Source of the DNA: Micrococcus sp.
Lineage (GTDB): Bacteria > Actinomycetota > Actinomycetes > Actinomycetales > Micrococcaceae
Length of the DNA stretch: 64,000 bases
Direction: 5' to 3'
Assembly (NCBI GenBank): GCA_029961105.1
Contig: JASBVO010000011.1
Location: 1 to 64,000 of the forward strand
Shown: piece after piece, positions 52,736 to 62,092 of the stretch
Numbering within the stretch: position 1 is the stretch's first letter
Layout of the letters: each line of letters opens with the position of its first letter
Translations under genes and position numbers: made by a program
Notes under the pieces: generated by a model
Databases searched by the model: none
The model's input: only the letters and a program-made list of their open reading frames with translations
Told to the model about the DNA's origin: nothing

Positions 52736-54383
52736 GCAGTGACCGGCTCCGCGAAGAACTGCGCGCGCCGGACCAGGTGGGGTCCGAGCACGAGGGCGGC
52801 CACCGGCGCGGAGCCGAACAGCTCCAGGGCGTCCCGCGGGTCGTCCACCATGGGCCGGCCGGCCGTGTTCAGGCTCGTGTTGACCACCACCGGGACGCCG
52901 GTGCGCTGCTCGAAGGCCCGCAACAGCGCCGCGATGCCCTCGTTGTCCTGGTCGCTGACCGTCTGGATCCGGGCGGAGCCGTCCACGTGCGTCACGGTGG
53001 GGATGCGATCGCGCCACTCCGGGGCGACCTGGTGGGTGAAGAGCATGTAGGGGCTCGGGATCGGGCCCCCGCTGAAGATCTCCGCCGCGCGCTCCTCCAG
53101 GACCATGGGCGCCACCGGGCGGAACTGCTCACGGCCCTTGACTCGTTGAGCCGCTCGAGGTTTTCCGCGTGCATGGGGTTGGCCAGCAGGGACCGGCGTC
53201 CCAGCGCACGCGGGCCGAATTCGCTGCGCCCGTCGAACCAGGCGATGACCCCGTTCTGGGCCAGGATCTCCGCCACCTCGTCGGCGAGGGCCTCGCGGGA
53301 GCCGGGGGTCGTGTACGGCACCTGGGCCGTGGTCAGCCACCGGGCGAGCTCGTCGTCGGTCCAGCTGCGGCCGAGGGCCGCCGTCGGTGCGGGCGCCGCG
53401 AGGTCCCCGGCCTGCTGGGCCAGCACGAGCGCCCCGCCGAGGGCAGTACCGGAGTCGCCCGAGGCGGGCTGCACCCAGACGTCGTCGAAGCCGGACTCAC
53501 GCCAGATGCGGGAGTTGGCCACGCAATTCAGGGCGGTGCCGCCGGCCATCGTCAACACGCTGGCCCCGGTCTCCTCACGGAGCCAGCGGGCCAGGTCCAC
53601 GAGCGTCTCCTCGACCAGTTCCTGGACGGAGGCGGCCAGGTCGGCGTGCGCGCCACCCCAGGTGCCGTCGTCGATCCGGCGCGGGGCGAACCGCTCCCAC
53701 TCCGGGGCCCGGGCGGTGAAGCCCCCGTCACCGGTGGCGTGGATGCACTCCCGCAGTTCCCCGGTGAAGCGCGGCGTGCCGTAGGAGGCCAGCGCCATGA
53801 CCTTGAACTCGTCCGAGGAGCGCAGGAATCCGAGGTGGTCGGTCAGGGACTCGTACACCAGGCCCAGGGAGTCCGGGAGTTCCTGCCGCGCCAGGACCGT
53901 CAGCTCGCCGTCCCGGTAGTGCCCGGCCAGGTGCGAGTGGGCCTCTCCCCGGCCGTCGGTGACCAGGACCGCGCCGGAGCGGTACGGACCGGCCAGGCCC
54001 GAGGACGCGGCGTGGGCCACATGGTGCTGGACGTAGGTCACCTTCGACCGGTCCAGGCCGGGCAGCGCCTCGGCGATGAACCCGGGTGCCCGGCGGACGT
54101 AGTCGACGCGGACGTGGTCATAGGGATCGTCCGGGATGTGGGCGGCCAGTTCCGGGTCGAAGGAGTAGGCCACCCCGTCCAGGTCGGCCGGGGTCAGGCC
54201 CGCCTGCTCGAGCACCCAGCGCATGGACTGCTCGGGCAGCTCCCAGGCCGAGAACGGCACCGGCCGCTTTCCGTGCTTGCGGCGGGAGAAGCGTTCCTCC
54301 TCCGCCGCGGCCACCACGTGGCCGTCCACCACGAGGGCGGCGGCCGGGTCATGGAACGTTGCGTTGATCCCTAGATAGCGCAC
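52732..54383 (-). pseudogene. NodU/CmcH-type carbamoyltransferase, frame broken near 53143
   Basis: N-terminal part from GTG 54383 (VRYLGINATFHDPAAALV; GTG 54401 is an alternative): HHVAHAASSGLAGPY, LVTDGRGEAHSH, MAGGTALNCVANSRIW and FGPRALGRRSLLANP. The C-terminal part is in another frame: VKGREQFRPVAPMVLEE and VVVNTSLNTAGRPMVDDP, ending at 52732. Between AAC (53145-53147) and GTC (53140-53142) only two bases remain, so one base is missing (expected Asp or Glu codon). Restored, the chain is about 550 residues, normal for O-carbamoyltransferases that use carbamoyl phosphate. It opens the heptose operon; related enzymes carbamoylate sugars, including heptoses in Pseudomonas LPS. Confidence 0.8.
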
Positions 54384-54455
54384 GCGGCCAGTCTTACACA
54401 CTCGTCACGAAGGGCTCCTGCCGCCAGGGCTGCGGGACCTGCGGGTACGGACCGG

Positions 54456-55652
54456 TCATGCAAGCACCGAGGAGTAGACCTCGAGGGTGCGGTCGGCGAT
54501 GGAGTCCCAGGAGAAGTGGTCGATGGCCCGCTGCCGGCCGGCGCGCCCCATGCGGTCCGCCCGCCCCGGGTCGGCCAGGACCTCGGCCAGGGCCGCCGCG
54601 AAGTCCGCGACGAAGCGCTCCTCGTCCACCGGGGTCCCGGTCCCGTCGCCGGCCTGCTCGAGCTCCACGAGGCGCCCGGTGACGCCATCCTGGACGACCT
54701 CCGGGATCCCGCCCACGGCGGAGGCCACCACGGCCGTCCCGCAGGCCATGGCCTCGAGGTTGACGATGCCGAGGGGCTCGTAGACGGAGGGGCAGGCGAA
54801 CACGGTAGCATGGGACAGCACCTGCATGATGTCCGCGCGCGGGAGCATGCCCTCGATGACCACGACGCCGTCCCGCGAGGCCTGGAGGTCACCGATCAGC
54901 CCGTTGACCTCCGCCGCGAGCTCCGGGGTGTCGGCGGCCCCGGCGCACAGGACGACCTGGACGTCCGGCTCGAGCCGGGCGGCGGCGCGCAGCAGGTAGG
55001 GCACCCCCTTCTGGCGGGTGACCCGGCCGACGAAGGCCACCGTGGGCCGGCCGGGATCGATGCCGTGCCGCTGGAGGGCCTCCGCGTCCGACTGGGGCGT
55101 CCACAGCCCGGTGTCGATGCCGTTGTGGACGACGCGCACCTTGTCCGGCTCGACCTGGGGGTAGGCGGCGAGGATGTCACGCCGCATCCCCTCGGACACC
55201 GCGATCACCGCTGCCGCCGAGGCGTAGGCGGTGGCCTCCGCCCAGGAGGACAGCCGGTATCCCCCGCCGAGCTGCTCGGCCTTCCACGGGCGCAGGGGTT
55301 CCAGGGAGTGGGCCGAGAGGACGTGCGGGACGCCGTGCAGCAGACCGCCCAGATGGCCGGCCATGTTGGCGTACCAGGTGTGGGTGTGGATGAGGTCGGT
55401 GCCGGCCAGGTCCTGAAGGATGGCCAGGTCGGTGCCCAGGGTCTGCACCGCCGCGTTGGCCTCCTCCAGTCCGCCGGGGACGCGGTAGCTGGTCACGGAC
55501 GCGCCGTGGTAGTCCGCGTCACGGTCCGCGCCGAAGGCATGCACGTGCAGCTTCGTCCGTGGGGCGAGCACCCGGGACAGCTCGGCGACGTGGACGCCGG
55601 CGCCCCCGTAGATGGCCGGGGGGAATTCCTTGGTCACAATGTCGATCCGCAC
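54456..55652 (-). CDS. glgA: GlgA/GlgM, actinobacterial GT4 glycogen synthase or maltose-1-phosphate synthase
   Basis: 398 residues from GTG 55652. The N-terminus RIDIVTKEFPPAIYGGAGVHVAEL, AFVGRVTRQKGVPYLL and PFACPSVYEPLGIVNLEAMA-type donor-site text are typical of the short actinobacterial family. In mycobacteria the homologue (Rv1212c, GlgM) makes alpha-maltose-1-phosphate from ADP-glucose, so that role is at least as likely as plain glycogen synthase. It is divergent from glgC, the source of ADP-glucose. TACGTT lies 6 nt before the GTG. Confidence 0.9.
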   Translation of the reverse strand: MRIDIVTKEFPPAIYGGAGVHVAELSRVLAPRTKLHVHAFGADRDADYHGASVTSYRVPGGLEEANAAVQTLGTDLAILQDLAGTDLIHTHTWYANMAGHLGGLLHGVPHVLSAHSLEPLRPWKAEQLGGGYRLSSWAEATAYASAAAVIAVSEGMRRDILAAYPQVEPDKVRVVHNGIDTGLWTPQSDAEALQRHGIDPGRPTVAFVGRVTRQKGVPYLLRAAARLEPDVQVVLCAGAADTPELAAEVNGLIGDLQASRDGVVVIEGMLPRADIMQVLSHATVFACPSVYEPLGIVNLEAMACGTAVVASAVGGIPEVVQDGVTGRLVELEQAGDGTGTPVDEERFVADFAAALAEVLADPGRADRMGRAGRQRAIDHFSWDSIADRTLEVYSSVLA

Positions 55653-55658
55653 GACAAC

Positions 55659-55664
55659 AACGTA
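55659..55664 (-). promoter_or_regulatory. Putative -10 element for leaderless glgA
   Basis: TACGTT on the minus strand, 6 nt before the GTG at 55652. The 77-bp divergent gap also has a TACTGT (55687-55692) that may serve glgC, and two GTTACT copies 15 bp apart. Confidence 0.4.
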
Positions 55665-55729
55665 GTCCAGAGTGATGCAGTCCCGTTACTGTGAAGGAAG
55701 TTACTCCACCGACGGAACGGGATGTTGAG

Positions 55730-56974
55730 ATGCCTCAGAAGAGGGTGCTGGCGGTCGTGCTGGCGGGCGGCGAGGGGAAGCGGCTGATGCCGTTGACTGC
55801 GGACCGGGCGAAGCCGGCGGTGCCCTTCGCGGGGAGTTACCGGCTGATCGACTTCGCGCTGTCCAACCTGGTGAACTCCGGCTACCTGAAGATCGTGGTG
55901 CTGACACAGTACAAGTCGCACTCCCTGGACCGGCACATCTCGGAGACCTGGCGGCTGTCCACCCTGCTGCAGAACTACATCGCCTCGGTTCCCGCCCAGC
56001 AGCGACGGGGCAAGGACTGGTTCCTGGGCAGCGCCAATGCCATCTACCAGTCGATGAACCTCATCCACGACGCCCGGCCGGACATCGTGGTCGTCATCGG
56101 CGCCGACCACGTCTACCGGATGGACTTCCAGCAGATGGTGGACCAGCACATCGCCTCCGGAGCCTCTGCCACGGTCGCCGCGGTGCGCCAGCCCCTGGAG
56201 CTGGCCTCGTCCTTCGGCGTGATCGAGACCAAGCCGGAGGACCCGGCGATGATCGAGCGCTTCGTGGAGAAGCCGGCGACGACGCAGGGTCTGGCGGACG
56301 ACCCGACGCAGTTCCTGGCCTCCATGGGCAACTACGTGTTCACGGCGGACGCCCTCGTCAACGCGCTCAACGAGGACGCGAGGATGCAGGAGACGAACCA
56401 TGACATGGGCGGTGACATCGTCCCGTGGTTCGTCGAGCAGAACGACTGCGGCGTCTACGACTTCACGTCGAACCAGGTGCCCGGGGAGTCGGGAGACTCG
56501 CATTACTGGCGGGACGTCGGCACGCTGGACTCCTACTACGACTCCCACATGGACCTGGTGAAGCCCTGGCCCGACTTCAACCTCTACAACTCGGACTGGC
56601 CGATCTTCACCCGCCAGTCGGTGTCCCCGCCGGCCAAGCTGGTCCGGTCCGCCACCAAGCGGCCCGGCACCGCGGTGGACTCCATGCTCTCCCAGGGCGT
56701 CGTGATCTCCGGCGGCACCGTCGCCCAGTCGGTGCTCTCCACGGACGTGCGGGTCAACAACGAGGCCTGGGTGGAGCAGTCCGTACTGCTCGACGGCGTC
56801 GTCGTGGGCAAGGGCGCCAAGGTCCGCAACGCGATCCTCGACAAGAACGTGGTGGTGCCGGAGGGCGTCCAGATCGGCTTCGACCGGGCGGAGGACGAGG
56901 CCCGCGGTTTCACGGTCACCGAGTCGGGCCTGACGGTCACGTCCAAGGGGCACTTCGTTCCCCCGCTGGGCTGA
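55730..56974 (+). CDS. glgC: GlgC, glucose-1-phosphate adenylyltransferase
   Basis: 414 residues from ATG 55730; an upstream in-frame start at 55691 is less likely. The catalytic [25 protein letters not shown] and the [14 protein letters not shown] and [14 protein letters not shown] segments are diagnostic, followed by a left-handed beta-helix C-terminal domain. It makes ADP-glucose for glycogen or maltose-1-phosphate and trehalose metabolism. Divergent from glgA; ends at a strong shared terminator. Confidence 0.95.
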   Translation: MPQKRVLAVVLAGGEGKRLMPLTADRAKPAVPFAGSYRLIDFALSNLVNSGYLKIVVLTQYKSHSLDRHISETWRLSTLLQNYIASVPAQQRRGKDWFLGSANAIYQSMNLIHDARPDIVVVIGADHVYRMDFQQMVDQHIASGASATVAAVRQPLELASSFGVIETKPEDPAMIERFVEKPATTQGLADDPTQFLASMGNYVFTADALVNALNEDARMQETNHDMGGDIVPWFVEQNDCGVYDFTSNQVPGESGDSHYWRDVGTLDSYYDSHMDLVKPWPDFNLYNSDWPIFTRQSVSPPAKLVRSATKRPGTAVDSMLSQGVVISGGTVAQSVLSTDVRVNNEAWVEQSVLLDGVVVGKGAKVRNAILDKNVVVPEGVQIGFDRAEDEARGFTVTESGLTVTSKGHFVPPLG

Positions 56975-56992
56975 GCACCGCGGGAGATACCA

Positions 56993-57038
56993 ACAAAGCT
57001 CGCCCCTTGTGTCCACGGGCACAAGGGGTGAGCTTTGT
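56993..57038. terminator. Bidirectional terminator between glgC and the SDR gene
   Basis: A 19-bp stem with a single G-T pair and an 8-nt loop (TCCACGGG), ACAAAGCTCGCCCCTTGTG against CACAAGGGGTGAGCTTTGT. AAA on the left and TTT on the right arm suit termination of both converging genes. Confidence 0.75.
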
Positions 57039-57040
57039 CG

Positions 57041-57742
57041 TCAGGGCCAGGAGGGTTCCTCGGCATGCGCGATGAACAGCTCTCGGACCTCGCAGCCGGC
57101 GGGCTGGCAGAGGGCGAACAGCACGGCGTTCGCCACGTTCGCCGGGTCGTTGAGCTGCGAGTCGTCCTGCGGCCGGTACTGCTCGGTCCGGTCGTCGAAG
57201 AACCGGGTCTTCATGCCGCCCGGGATGAGCTGGGTGACGCCGACCTCGCCCTTGAGCTCCGCGGCCAGCGCTTGCGTGAACCCCATGACGCCGAACTTGG
57301 AGGCGCAGTAGGCGGTCGCGTCCGAGGCGCCCTTGAGCGCCAGCGTGGAGGCCACCGTGATGACCCGGCCACGCGAGGCCTTCAGCGCCGGCAGGGCCGC
57401 GCGCACCGTGGAGACCGTCCCGAAGAGGTTCACGTTCACGACCAGTTCCCAGTCGTCGACCGGGACGTCCTCGAGCCGGCCGCAGCGGTCGATCCCCGCG
57501 GCCGTCACGACGGCGTCCAGCCCGCCGGCCTCCGCGGCCGCCCGCTCCACGGCCGCGGTGACCGCCGCGGTGTCGGCGACGTCCACCTGGTAGGCGGCGA
57601 CCTCGCCCAGCGAACTGATGTCCCGGTCCAGCACGATGGGGGTACCGCCACTGTCACGCACGGCCGCCACGACCGCTGCGCCGAGGCCGGAGGCACCACC
57701 GGTCACCAGGACCCGGCCGGGGCCGGAGGACGGAGAATTCAT
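57041..57742 (-). CDS. Short-chain dehydrogenase/reductase
   Basis: 233 residues from ATG 57742 (GAGAGGAAG upstream). Classical SDR: VLVTGGASGLGAAVV, VTAAGIDRCGRL, catalytic TAYCASKFGVMGF and PGGMKTRFF. NAD(P)-dependent oxidation or reduction of an alcohol; substrate unknown. Asp after the beta-2 strand (VLDRD) favours NAD. Divergent from the aldehyde dehydrogenase gene. Confidence 0.85.
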   Translation of the reverse strand: MNSPSSGPGRVLVTGGASGLGAAVVAAVRDSGGTPIVLDRDISSLGEVAAYQVDVADTAAVTAAVERAAAEAGGLDAVVTAAGIDRCGRLEDVPVDDWELVVNVNLFGTVSTVRAALPALKASRGRVITVASTLALKGASDATAYCASKFGVMGFTQALAAELKGEVGVTQLIPGGMKTRFFDDRTEQYRPQDDSQLNDPANVANAVLFALCQPAGCEVRELFIAHAEEPSWP

Positions 57743-57811
57743 GCGACTTCCTCTCACTGGGGAGGACCGCCATCTGCGGCGGCCCGGTTCCTCCACGGTA
57801 ACCGAGGCCGT

Positions 57812-57817
57812 TAGGGT
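57812..57817 (+). promoter_or_regulatory. Putative -10 element for the aldehyde dehydrogenase gene
   Basis: TAGGGT, 7 nt before the ATG at 57825, with no Shine-Dalgarno between. Confidence 0.45.
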
Positions 57818-57824
57818 CGGATCC

Positions 57825-59228
57825 ATGACCACCGCATCAGCTGCTCCAGCCGCATCCACCACTGGCGAGATCACCATCCTGAGTCCCCACGACGGCACCC
57901 CGGTCGGCACGCTGGCCTGCGCGAGCGAGGACGAGATCCGCGCAGCCGTCGCCTCGGCACGCACCGCCGCCCGGGACTGGGCGCTGACCAGCCCGGAGGA
58001 ACGCGGCAGCATCCTGCGCGCCGCGGCCGACGCCCTCGCGGGGCACGCCGCAGAACTGGCGGAGCTCAACACCCGCGAGACCGGCAAGCTGCCGGCCGAG
58101 GCGCTGGGCGGGGTGAGGGCCGGCGTCGGGACCCTCCACCAGTACGCCGAGCTCGGACCGGTGCACCGGGGCCACAGCCTGCGCGGCAGCGCGCTGGCCG
58201 CAGACTGGACCGTGGCCGAGCCGCGGGGCGTGGTCGCCGCCCTCACGCCCTGGAACGACCCGGTGGCCGTGGCCGCCGGCCTGCTCGGTGCCGCGATCGT
58301 CACCGGGAACACCGTGGTCCACAAGCCCAGCGAGCGCTGTCCGCACACCGGGGCCCGCCTCGGTGAGATCCTCGCCGGCGTCCTGCCCGAGGGCGTGCTG
58401 GTCACCGTCACCGGTGGCCCGGAGGCCGGGCGGGTGCTGACGTCACTGGCCGGGATCGACATGTTCGCCCACGTCGGTTCCACCGCCACCGGCAAGGCCA
58501 TCGCCCGGGCCGCCGTGGAGACCGGCGCGCACGTCATCCGCGAGAACGGCGGCAACGACGCCCTGGTGATCGACGACGACGTGGACCCGGCGTGGGCGGC
58601 CGAACAGGCCGCCATCGGGGCGTTCACCAACGCGGGCCAGATCTGCACCTCGGTGGAACGCGTCTACGTGCACCGCGGCATCGCCGAGCCCTTCCTGGAG
58701 GCGCTCACCGCCCAGGCACGCACCCGCAACGGGGATCCCGCGCTGTTGGCGCCGCTCGTGGACCGGCGCCTTCGCGAGACGGTGCACGAGCACGTCTCCG
58801 AGGCCCTCGCGCACGGGGCCACGGCACTGGAGGGCGGGCAGGTCCCGGACGGCCCGGGTTCGGCGTACCCGGCGACCGTGTTGCGGGACTGCACCGACGG
58901 CATGGTCGTGATGCGCGAGGAGACGTTCGGGCCCGTCGCCCCGGTGCGGGTGGTCGACAGCTTCGAGGAGGGGCTGCGCCTGGCCGCGGGCGATCGCTAC
59001 GGCCTGGCGGCCTCGGTGCTGACGGGCAGCATCGCGCACGCCCAGCAGGCGGTCGCCGAGCTGGGCGTGGGCACCCTCAAGGTCAACAACGTCTTCGGCG
59101 GGGCACCCGGCGGTGCCGCCCAGCCGCGCCGGGACAGCGGTGCCGGCTTCGGCTACGGCCCCGAGCTACTGGACGAGATGACCCAGGTGAAGGTCGTGCA
59201 CGTGGAGATGCCCGCGGCCCCCCGGTGA
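57825..59228 (+). CDS. Aldehyde dehydrogenase family protein
   Basis: 467 residues from ATG 57825. The NAD(P)-binding domain (ALTPWNDPVAVA, VVHKPSERCP, VGSTATGKAI), the general base Glu in RENGGNDALVI and the nucleophile Cys in NAGQICTSVERVYVH are present. MREETFGPVAPV completes the family pattern. It oxidises an aldehyde to its acid; the substrate (for example a semialdehyde) is not predictable. Divergent from the SDR gene, so the two may act on one alcohol-aldehyde route (inference). Confidence 0.87.
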   Translation: MTTASAAPAASTTGEITILSPHDGTPVGTLACASEDEIRAAVASARTAARDWALTSPEERGSILRAAADALAGHAAELAELNTRETGKLPAEALGGVRAGVGTLHQYAELGPVHRGHSLRGSALAADWTVAEPRGVVAALTPWNDPVAVAAGLLGAAIVTGNTVVHKPSERCPHTGARLGEILAGVLPEGVLVTVTGGPEAGRVLTSLAGIDMFAHVGSTATGKAIARAAVETGAHVIRENGGNDALVIDDDVDPAWAAEQAAIGAFTNAGQICTSVERVYVHRGIAEPFLEALTAQARTRNGDPALLAPLVDRRLRETVHEHVSEALAHGATALEGGQVPDGPGSAYPATVLRDCTDGMVVMREETFGPVAPVRVVDSFEEGLRLAAGDRYGLAASVLTGSIAHAQQAVAELGVGTLKVNNVFGGAPGGAAQPRRDSGAGFGYGPELLDEMTQVKVVHVEMPAAPR

Positions 59229-59323
59229 CCGGCCGCCCCGGGACGGCCGTGCGCCGGCCCGGGGCGGCACCGTCCGGCGTCCCGCCGGGCACGGAATTCC
59301 TGAAACGATGGTTGAATACCTCC

Positions 59324-62090
59324 ATGGTGCCCGAGCCCGTTACCCGTCCGACGGCCTCCTCGTCCGAGGAGGCCTTGACCGACCCGGCCTTCCTGGACCG
59401 GACCAACCTGAGCCGCGAGGAGGCCCGCGAGCGCTCCGGACTGGTGACCGTCCACGACTATGACGTGCACGTGGACCTCAGCTCGGCCCCGGACCGGCGG
59501 GCCACCGGATTCCGCACCACGACGACCATCACGTTCTCCTGTGCCGAGCCGGGGGCGGACACCTTCCTGGACTTCCTCCACGACGGCGTGGAGTCCGTGA
59601 CGCTCAACGGGCGTTCCCTGGACCCGGCGCTCGTCGCCGGCCGGGCGCGGATCCTGCTGCCGGGCCTGGCGCAGCACAACGAGGTCACGATCGTGGGCAC
59701 CGCGGCCTACTCCACCTCCGGGGAGGGGATGCACCGCTTCGTCGACCCCTCGGACGGCCGGACCTACCTGTACACCCAGTACGAGCCGGCGGACGCCCGG
59801 CGGGTGTTCGCCACCTTCGAGCAGCCCGACCTCAAGGGGCGGTTCACCTTCCACCTCACCGGTCCGGCGGACTGGGTGCTGGCCTCGAACCAGCCCGAGG
59901 TCGGGCGCCGGGATGCCGGGGACGGGATGGTGACGGTGGACTTCTCCCCCACCCCGCCGCTGTCCACGTACATCACCACGCTGCTGGCCGGTCCCTATGC
60001 GGTCTGGGAGGACCGCTGGGAGGGTCACCCGCCCTCCGGGGCGCCCGCGGTGCCGCTGGCGGTGTTCTGCCGCCGCTCGCTGGCGCCCGCGATGGACGCC
60101 GAACGCGTCTTCGCCACCACTCGGGCCGGGCTGGACTTCTTCCACGACCTGTTTGGAGTCCCCTACCCCTGGGGGAGGTACGGCCAGGCCTTCGTCCCGG
60201 AGTACAACCTGGGTGCGATGGAGAACCCCGGGCTGGTGACCTTCTCCGAGCAGTACGTGTTCACCTCCCGCGCCACCCGGGCGCAGTACGAGGCCCGGGC
60301 CACCACGATCATGCACGAGATGGCCCACATGTGGTTCGGGGACCTGGTCACCATGCGGTGGTGGGACGACCTGTGGCTGAAGGAGTCGTTCGCGGACTAC
60401 ATGGGGACCCTGGCGGTGGCGGAGGCCACCGAGTTCACGGACGCGTGGACCACCTTCGCGCACCGGCGCAAGGCATGGGCGTACGTCCAGGACCAGTACC
60501 CGACCACCCACCCGGTCGTCGCGGACATCAGGGACCTCGAGGCCGCGCGGCAGAACTTCGACGGCATCACCTACGCCAAGGGCGCCGCCGTGCTCAAGCA
60601 GCTGGTGGCGTTCGTGGGGCGTGAGGCGTTCATGGCGGCCTCCCGGGAGTACTTCGCCCGGCACGCCTGGGGCAACGCGGCGCTGCAGGACTTCCTGTCG
60701 GTGCTCCAGGAGGCCTCCGGGCGGGACCTCGCCGACTGGCCGGCACAGTGGCTCCAGACGGCGGGGGTCCCGGAGCTGTGGGTCGAGGGAGAGGACGCCC
60801 CCGTGCTGCGCCAGCGGGGCGCCGACCCGGCCACGGGGGGGGCAGGTGCTGCGGCCCCACGTGCTCACGGTGGGCCGCTATGAGCCCGACGGCGACGGCC
60901 GGCTGGTGCGCACGGCCGTCACCGCCGTGGAGGTGGCCTCGGGCGCTGCCGGGGCGTGCACCGCCGTCGGGCTCCCGGTCACCGGCCCGGATGGGGCCGG
61001 GGCAGTGCGGCTGGTGCTGCCCAACGACGAGGACCTGACCTACGCGAAGATCCGGCTCGACGGGCCTTCCGTGCGCGCGGTGCTCGAGCACCCCGTCGCG
61101 GACAGCCTGGCCGCGGCGACCGTGTGGGCGGCGCTGTGGACCATGACGCGGGACGGGGCGCTGCCGGCGGCGGAGTTCGTCGGGGCCGCTTGCCGGCTCT
61201 CCGGTCACCTCGAGGACGTGGGCCTGTACACCCAGGTCCTCACCCAGGCCGAGACGGCCATCCGGCGCTACGCCCCGGCGCCGGCACGGGACGGGCTGCG
61301 AGCGCAGCTCGGCGCGAGCCTGCTCGGGGCGCTGCGCGGGGACGACGGTGTCGGCGCGGGCAGCGACCGCCAGCGGGCGGCGATGCGGGTGTTCGCGCTC
61401 CTGGCCCGCGGGGCCGCGGACGCACCGGCGTCCACGGGCGAGAACACCGTGCACGGGTTCGTGACGGTCCTGGAATCGGTACTGGGGGGTCGGCCCGGGT
61501 CCGCACCGGCGCACGGTGACCGGGCCGACGTCGTGCCCGGACTGGACGTGGACGCCGAGATGCGCTGGGCCGCCCTGCAGGCCCTGGCCGCGCTGGGCCG
61601 GGCGGACCAGGACCGCCTCGATGAGGCGCTGGCCGCCGAGGTGACGGCGCAGGCGACGGTTTGGCACCGCACCGCCTCGGCCGCGATCCCGGACCCCCGG
61701 GTGCGGGAAGCCGCCTGGACCGCGGTCATGACGGGGCGGACGGCGGACGGGCGGGTGCTCTCCAACGACCACCTGTCAGCGACCGCCGCCGGGTTCACGG
61801 CCTCCCGCCCGGATCTCGCCGCGCCGTTCGACGACCGGTACTGGCCCGGGCTGGCGAGCATCTGGGACAGCCGGTCCAACGGCCTGGCCTCGCGGACCAT
61901 CGAGGGGCTGTTCCCCGCGGTCCAGGACGCCCTGCCGGGCGGGCCGGACGCGCAGGACGGCCATCCCGTGGTCCTCGCGGCCCGCGCGTGGCTGGCGGAG
62001 CAGCCGGACGCGCCGCGGGCGCTGCGGCGGATCGTCGTCGAGCGGACCGATGACCTGGTCCGGGCGCTGCGGGCCCAGGCCGCCGGGTAA
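59324..62090 (+). pseudogene. pepN: PepN, aminopeptidase N (M1), frame broken at an eight-G run
   Basis: From ATG 59324 the first frame carries the M1 fold: GAMENPGLVTF, HEMAHMWFGDLVTMRWWDDLWLKE (zinc motif HExxH plus 18 residues to Glu; shown in parts: HEMAH, LWLKES) and ends in nonsense at 60883. The rest (VLRPHVLTVGRYEPDG to VRALRAQAAG) is open in another frame to stop 62090. Removing one G from the run of eight at about 60834-60841 gives TGGQVLRPHVL and a full-length protein of about 920 residues, normal for actinobacterial PepN. Homopolymer sequencing error is the simplest reading. The enzyme removes N-terminal residues from peptides in the cytoplasm. Confidence 0.85.
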
Positions 62091-62092
62091 CC

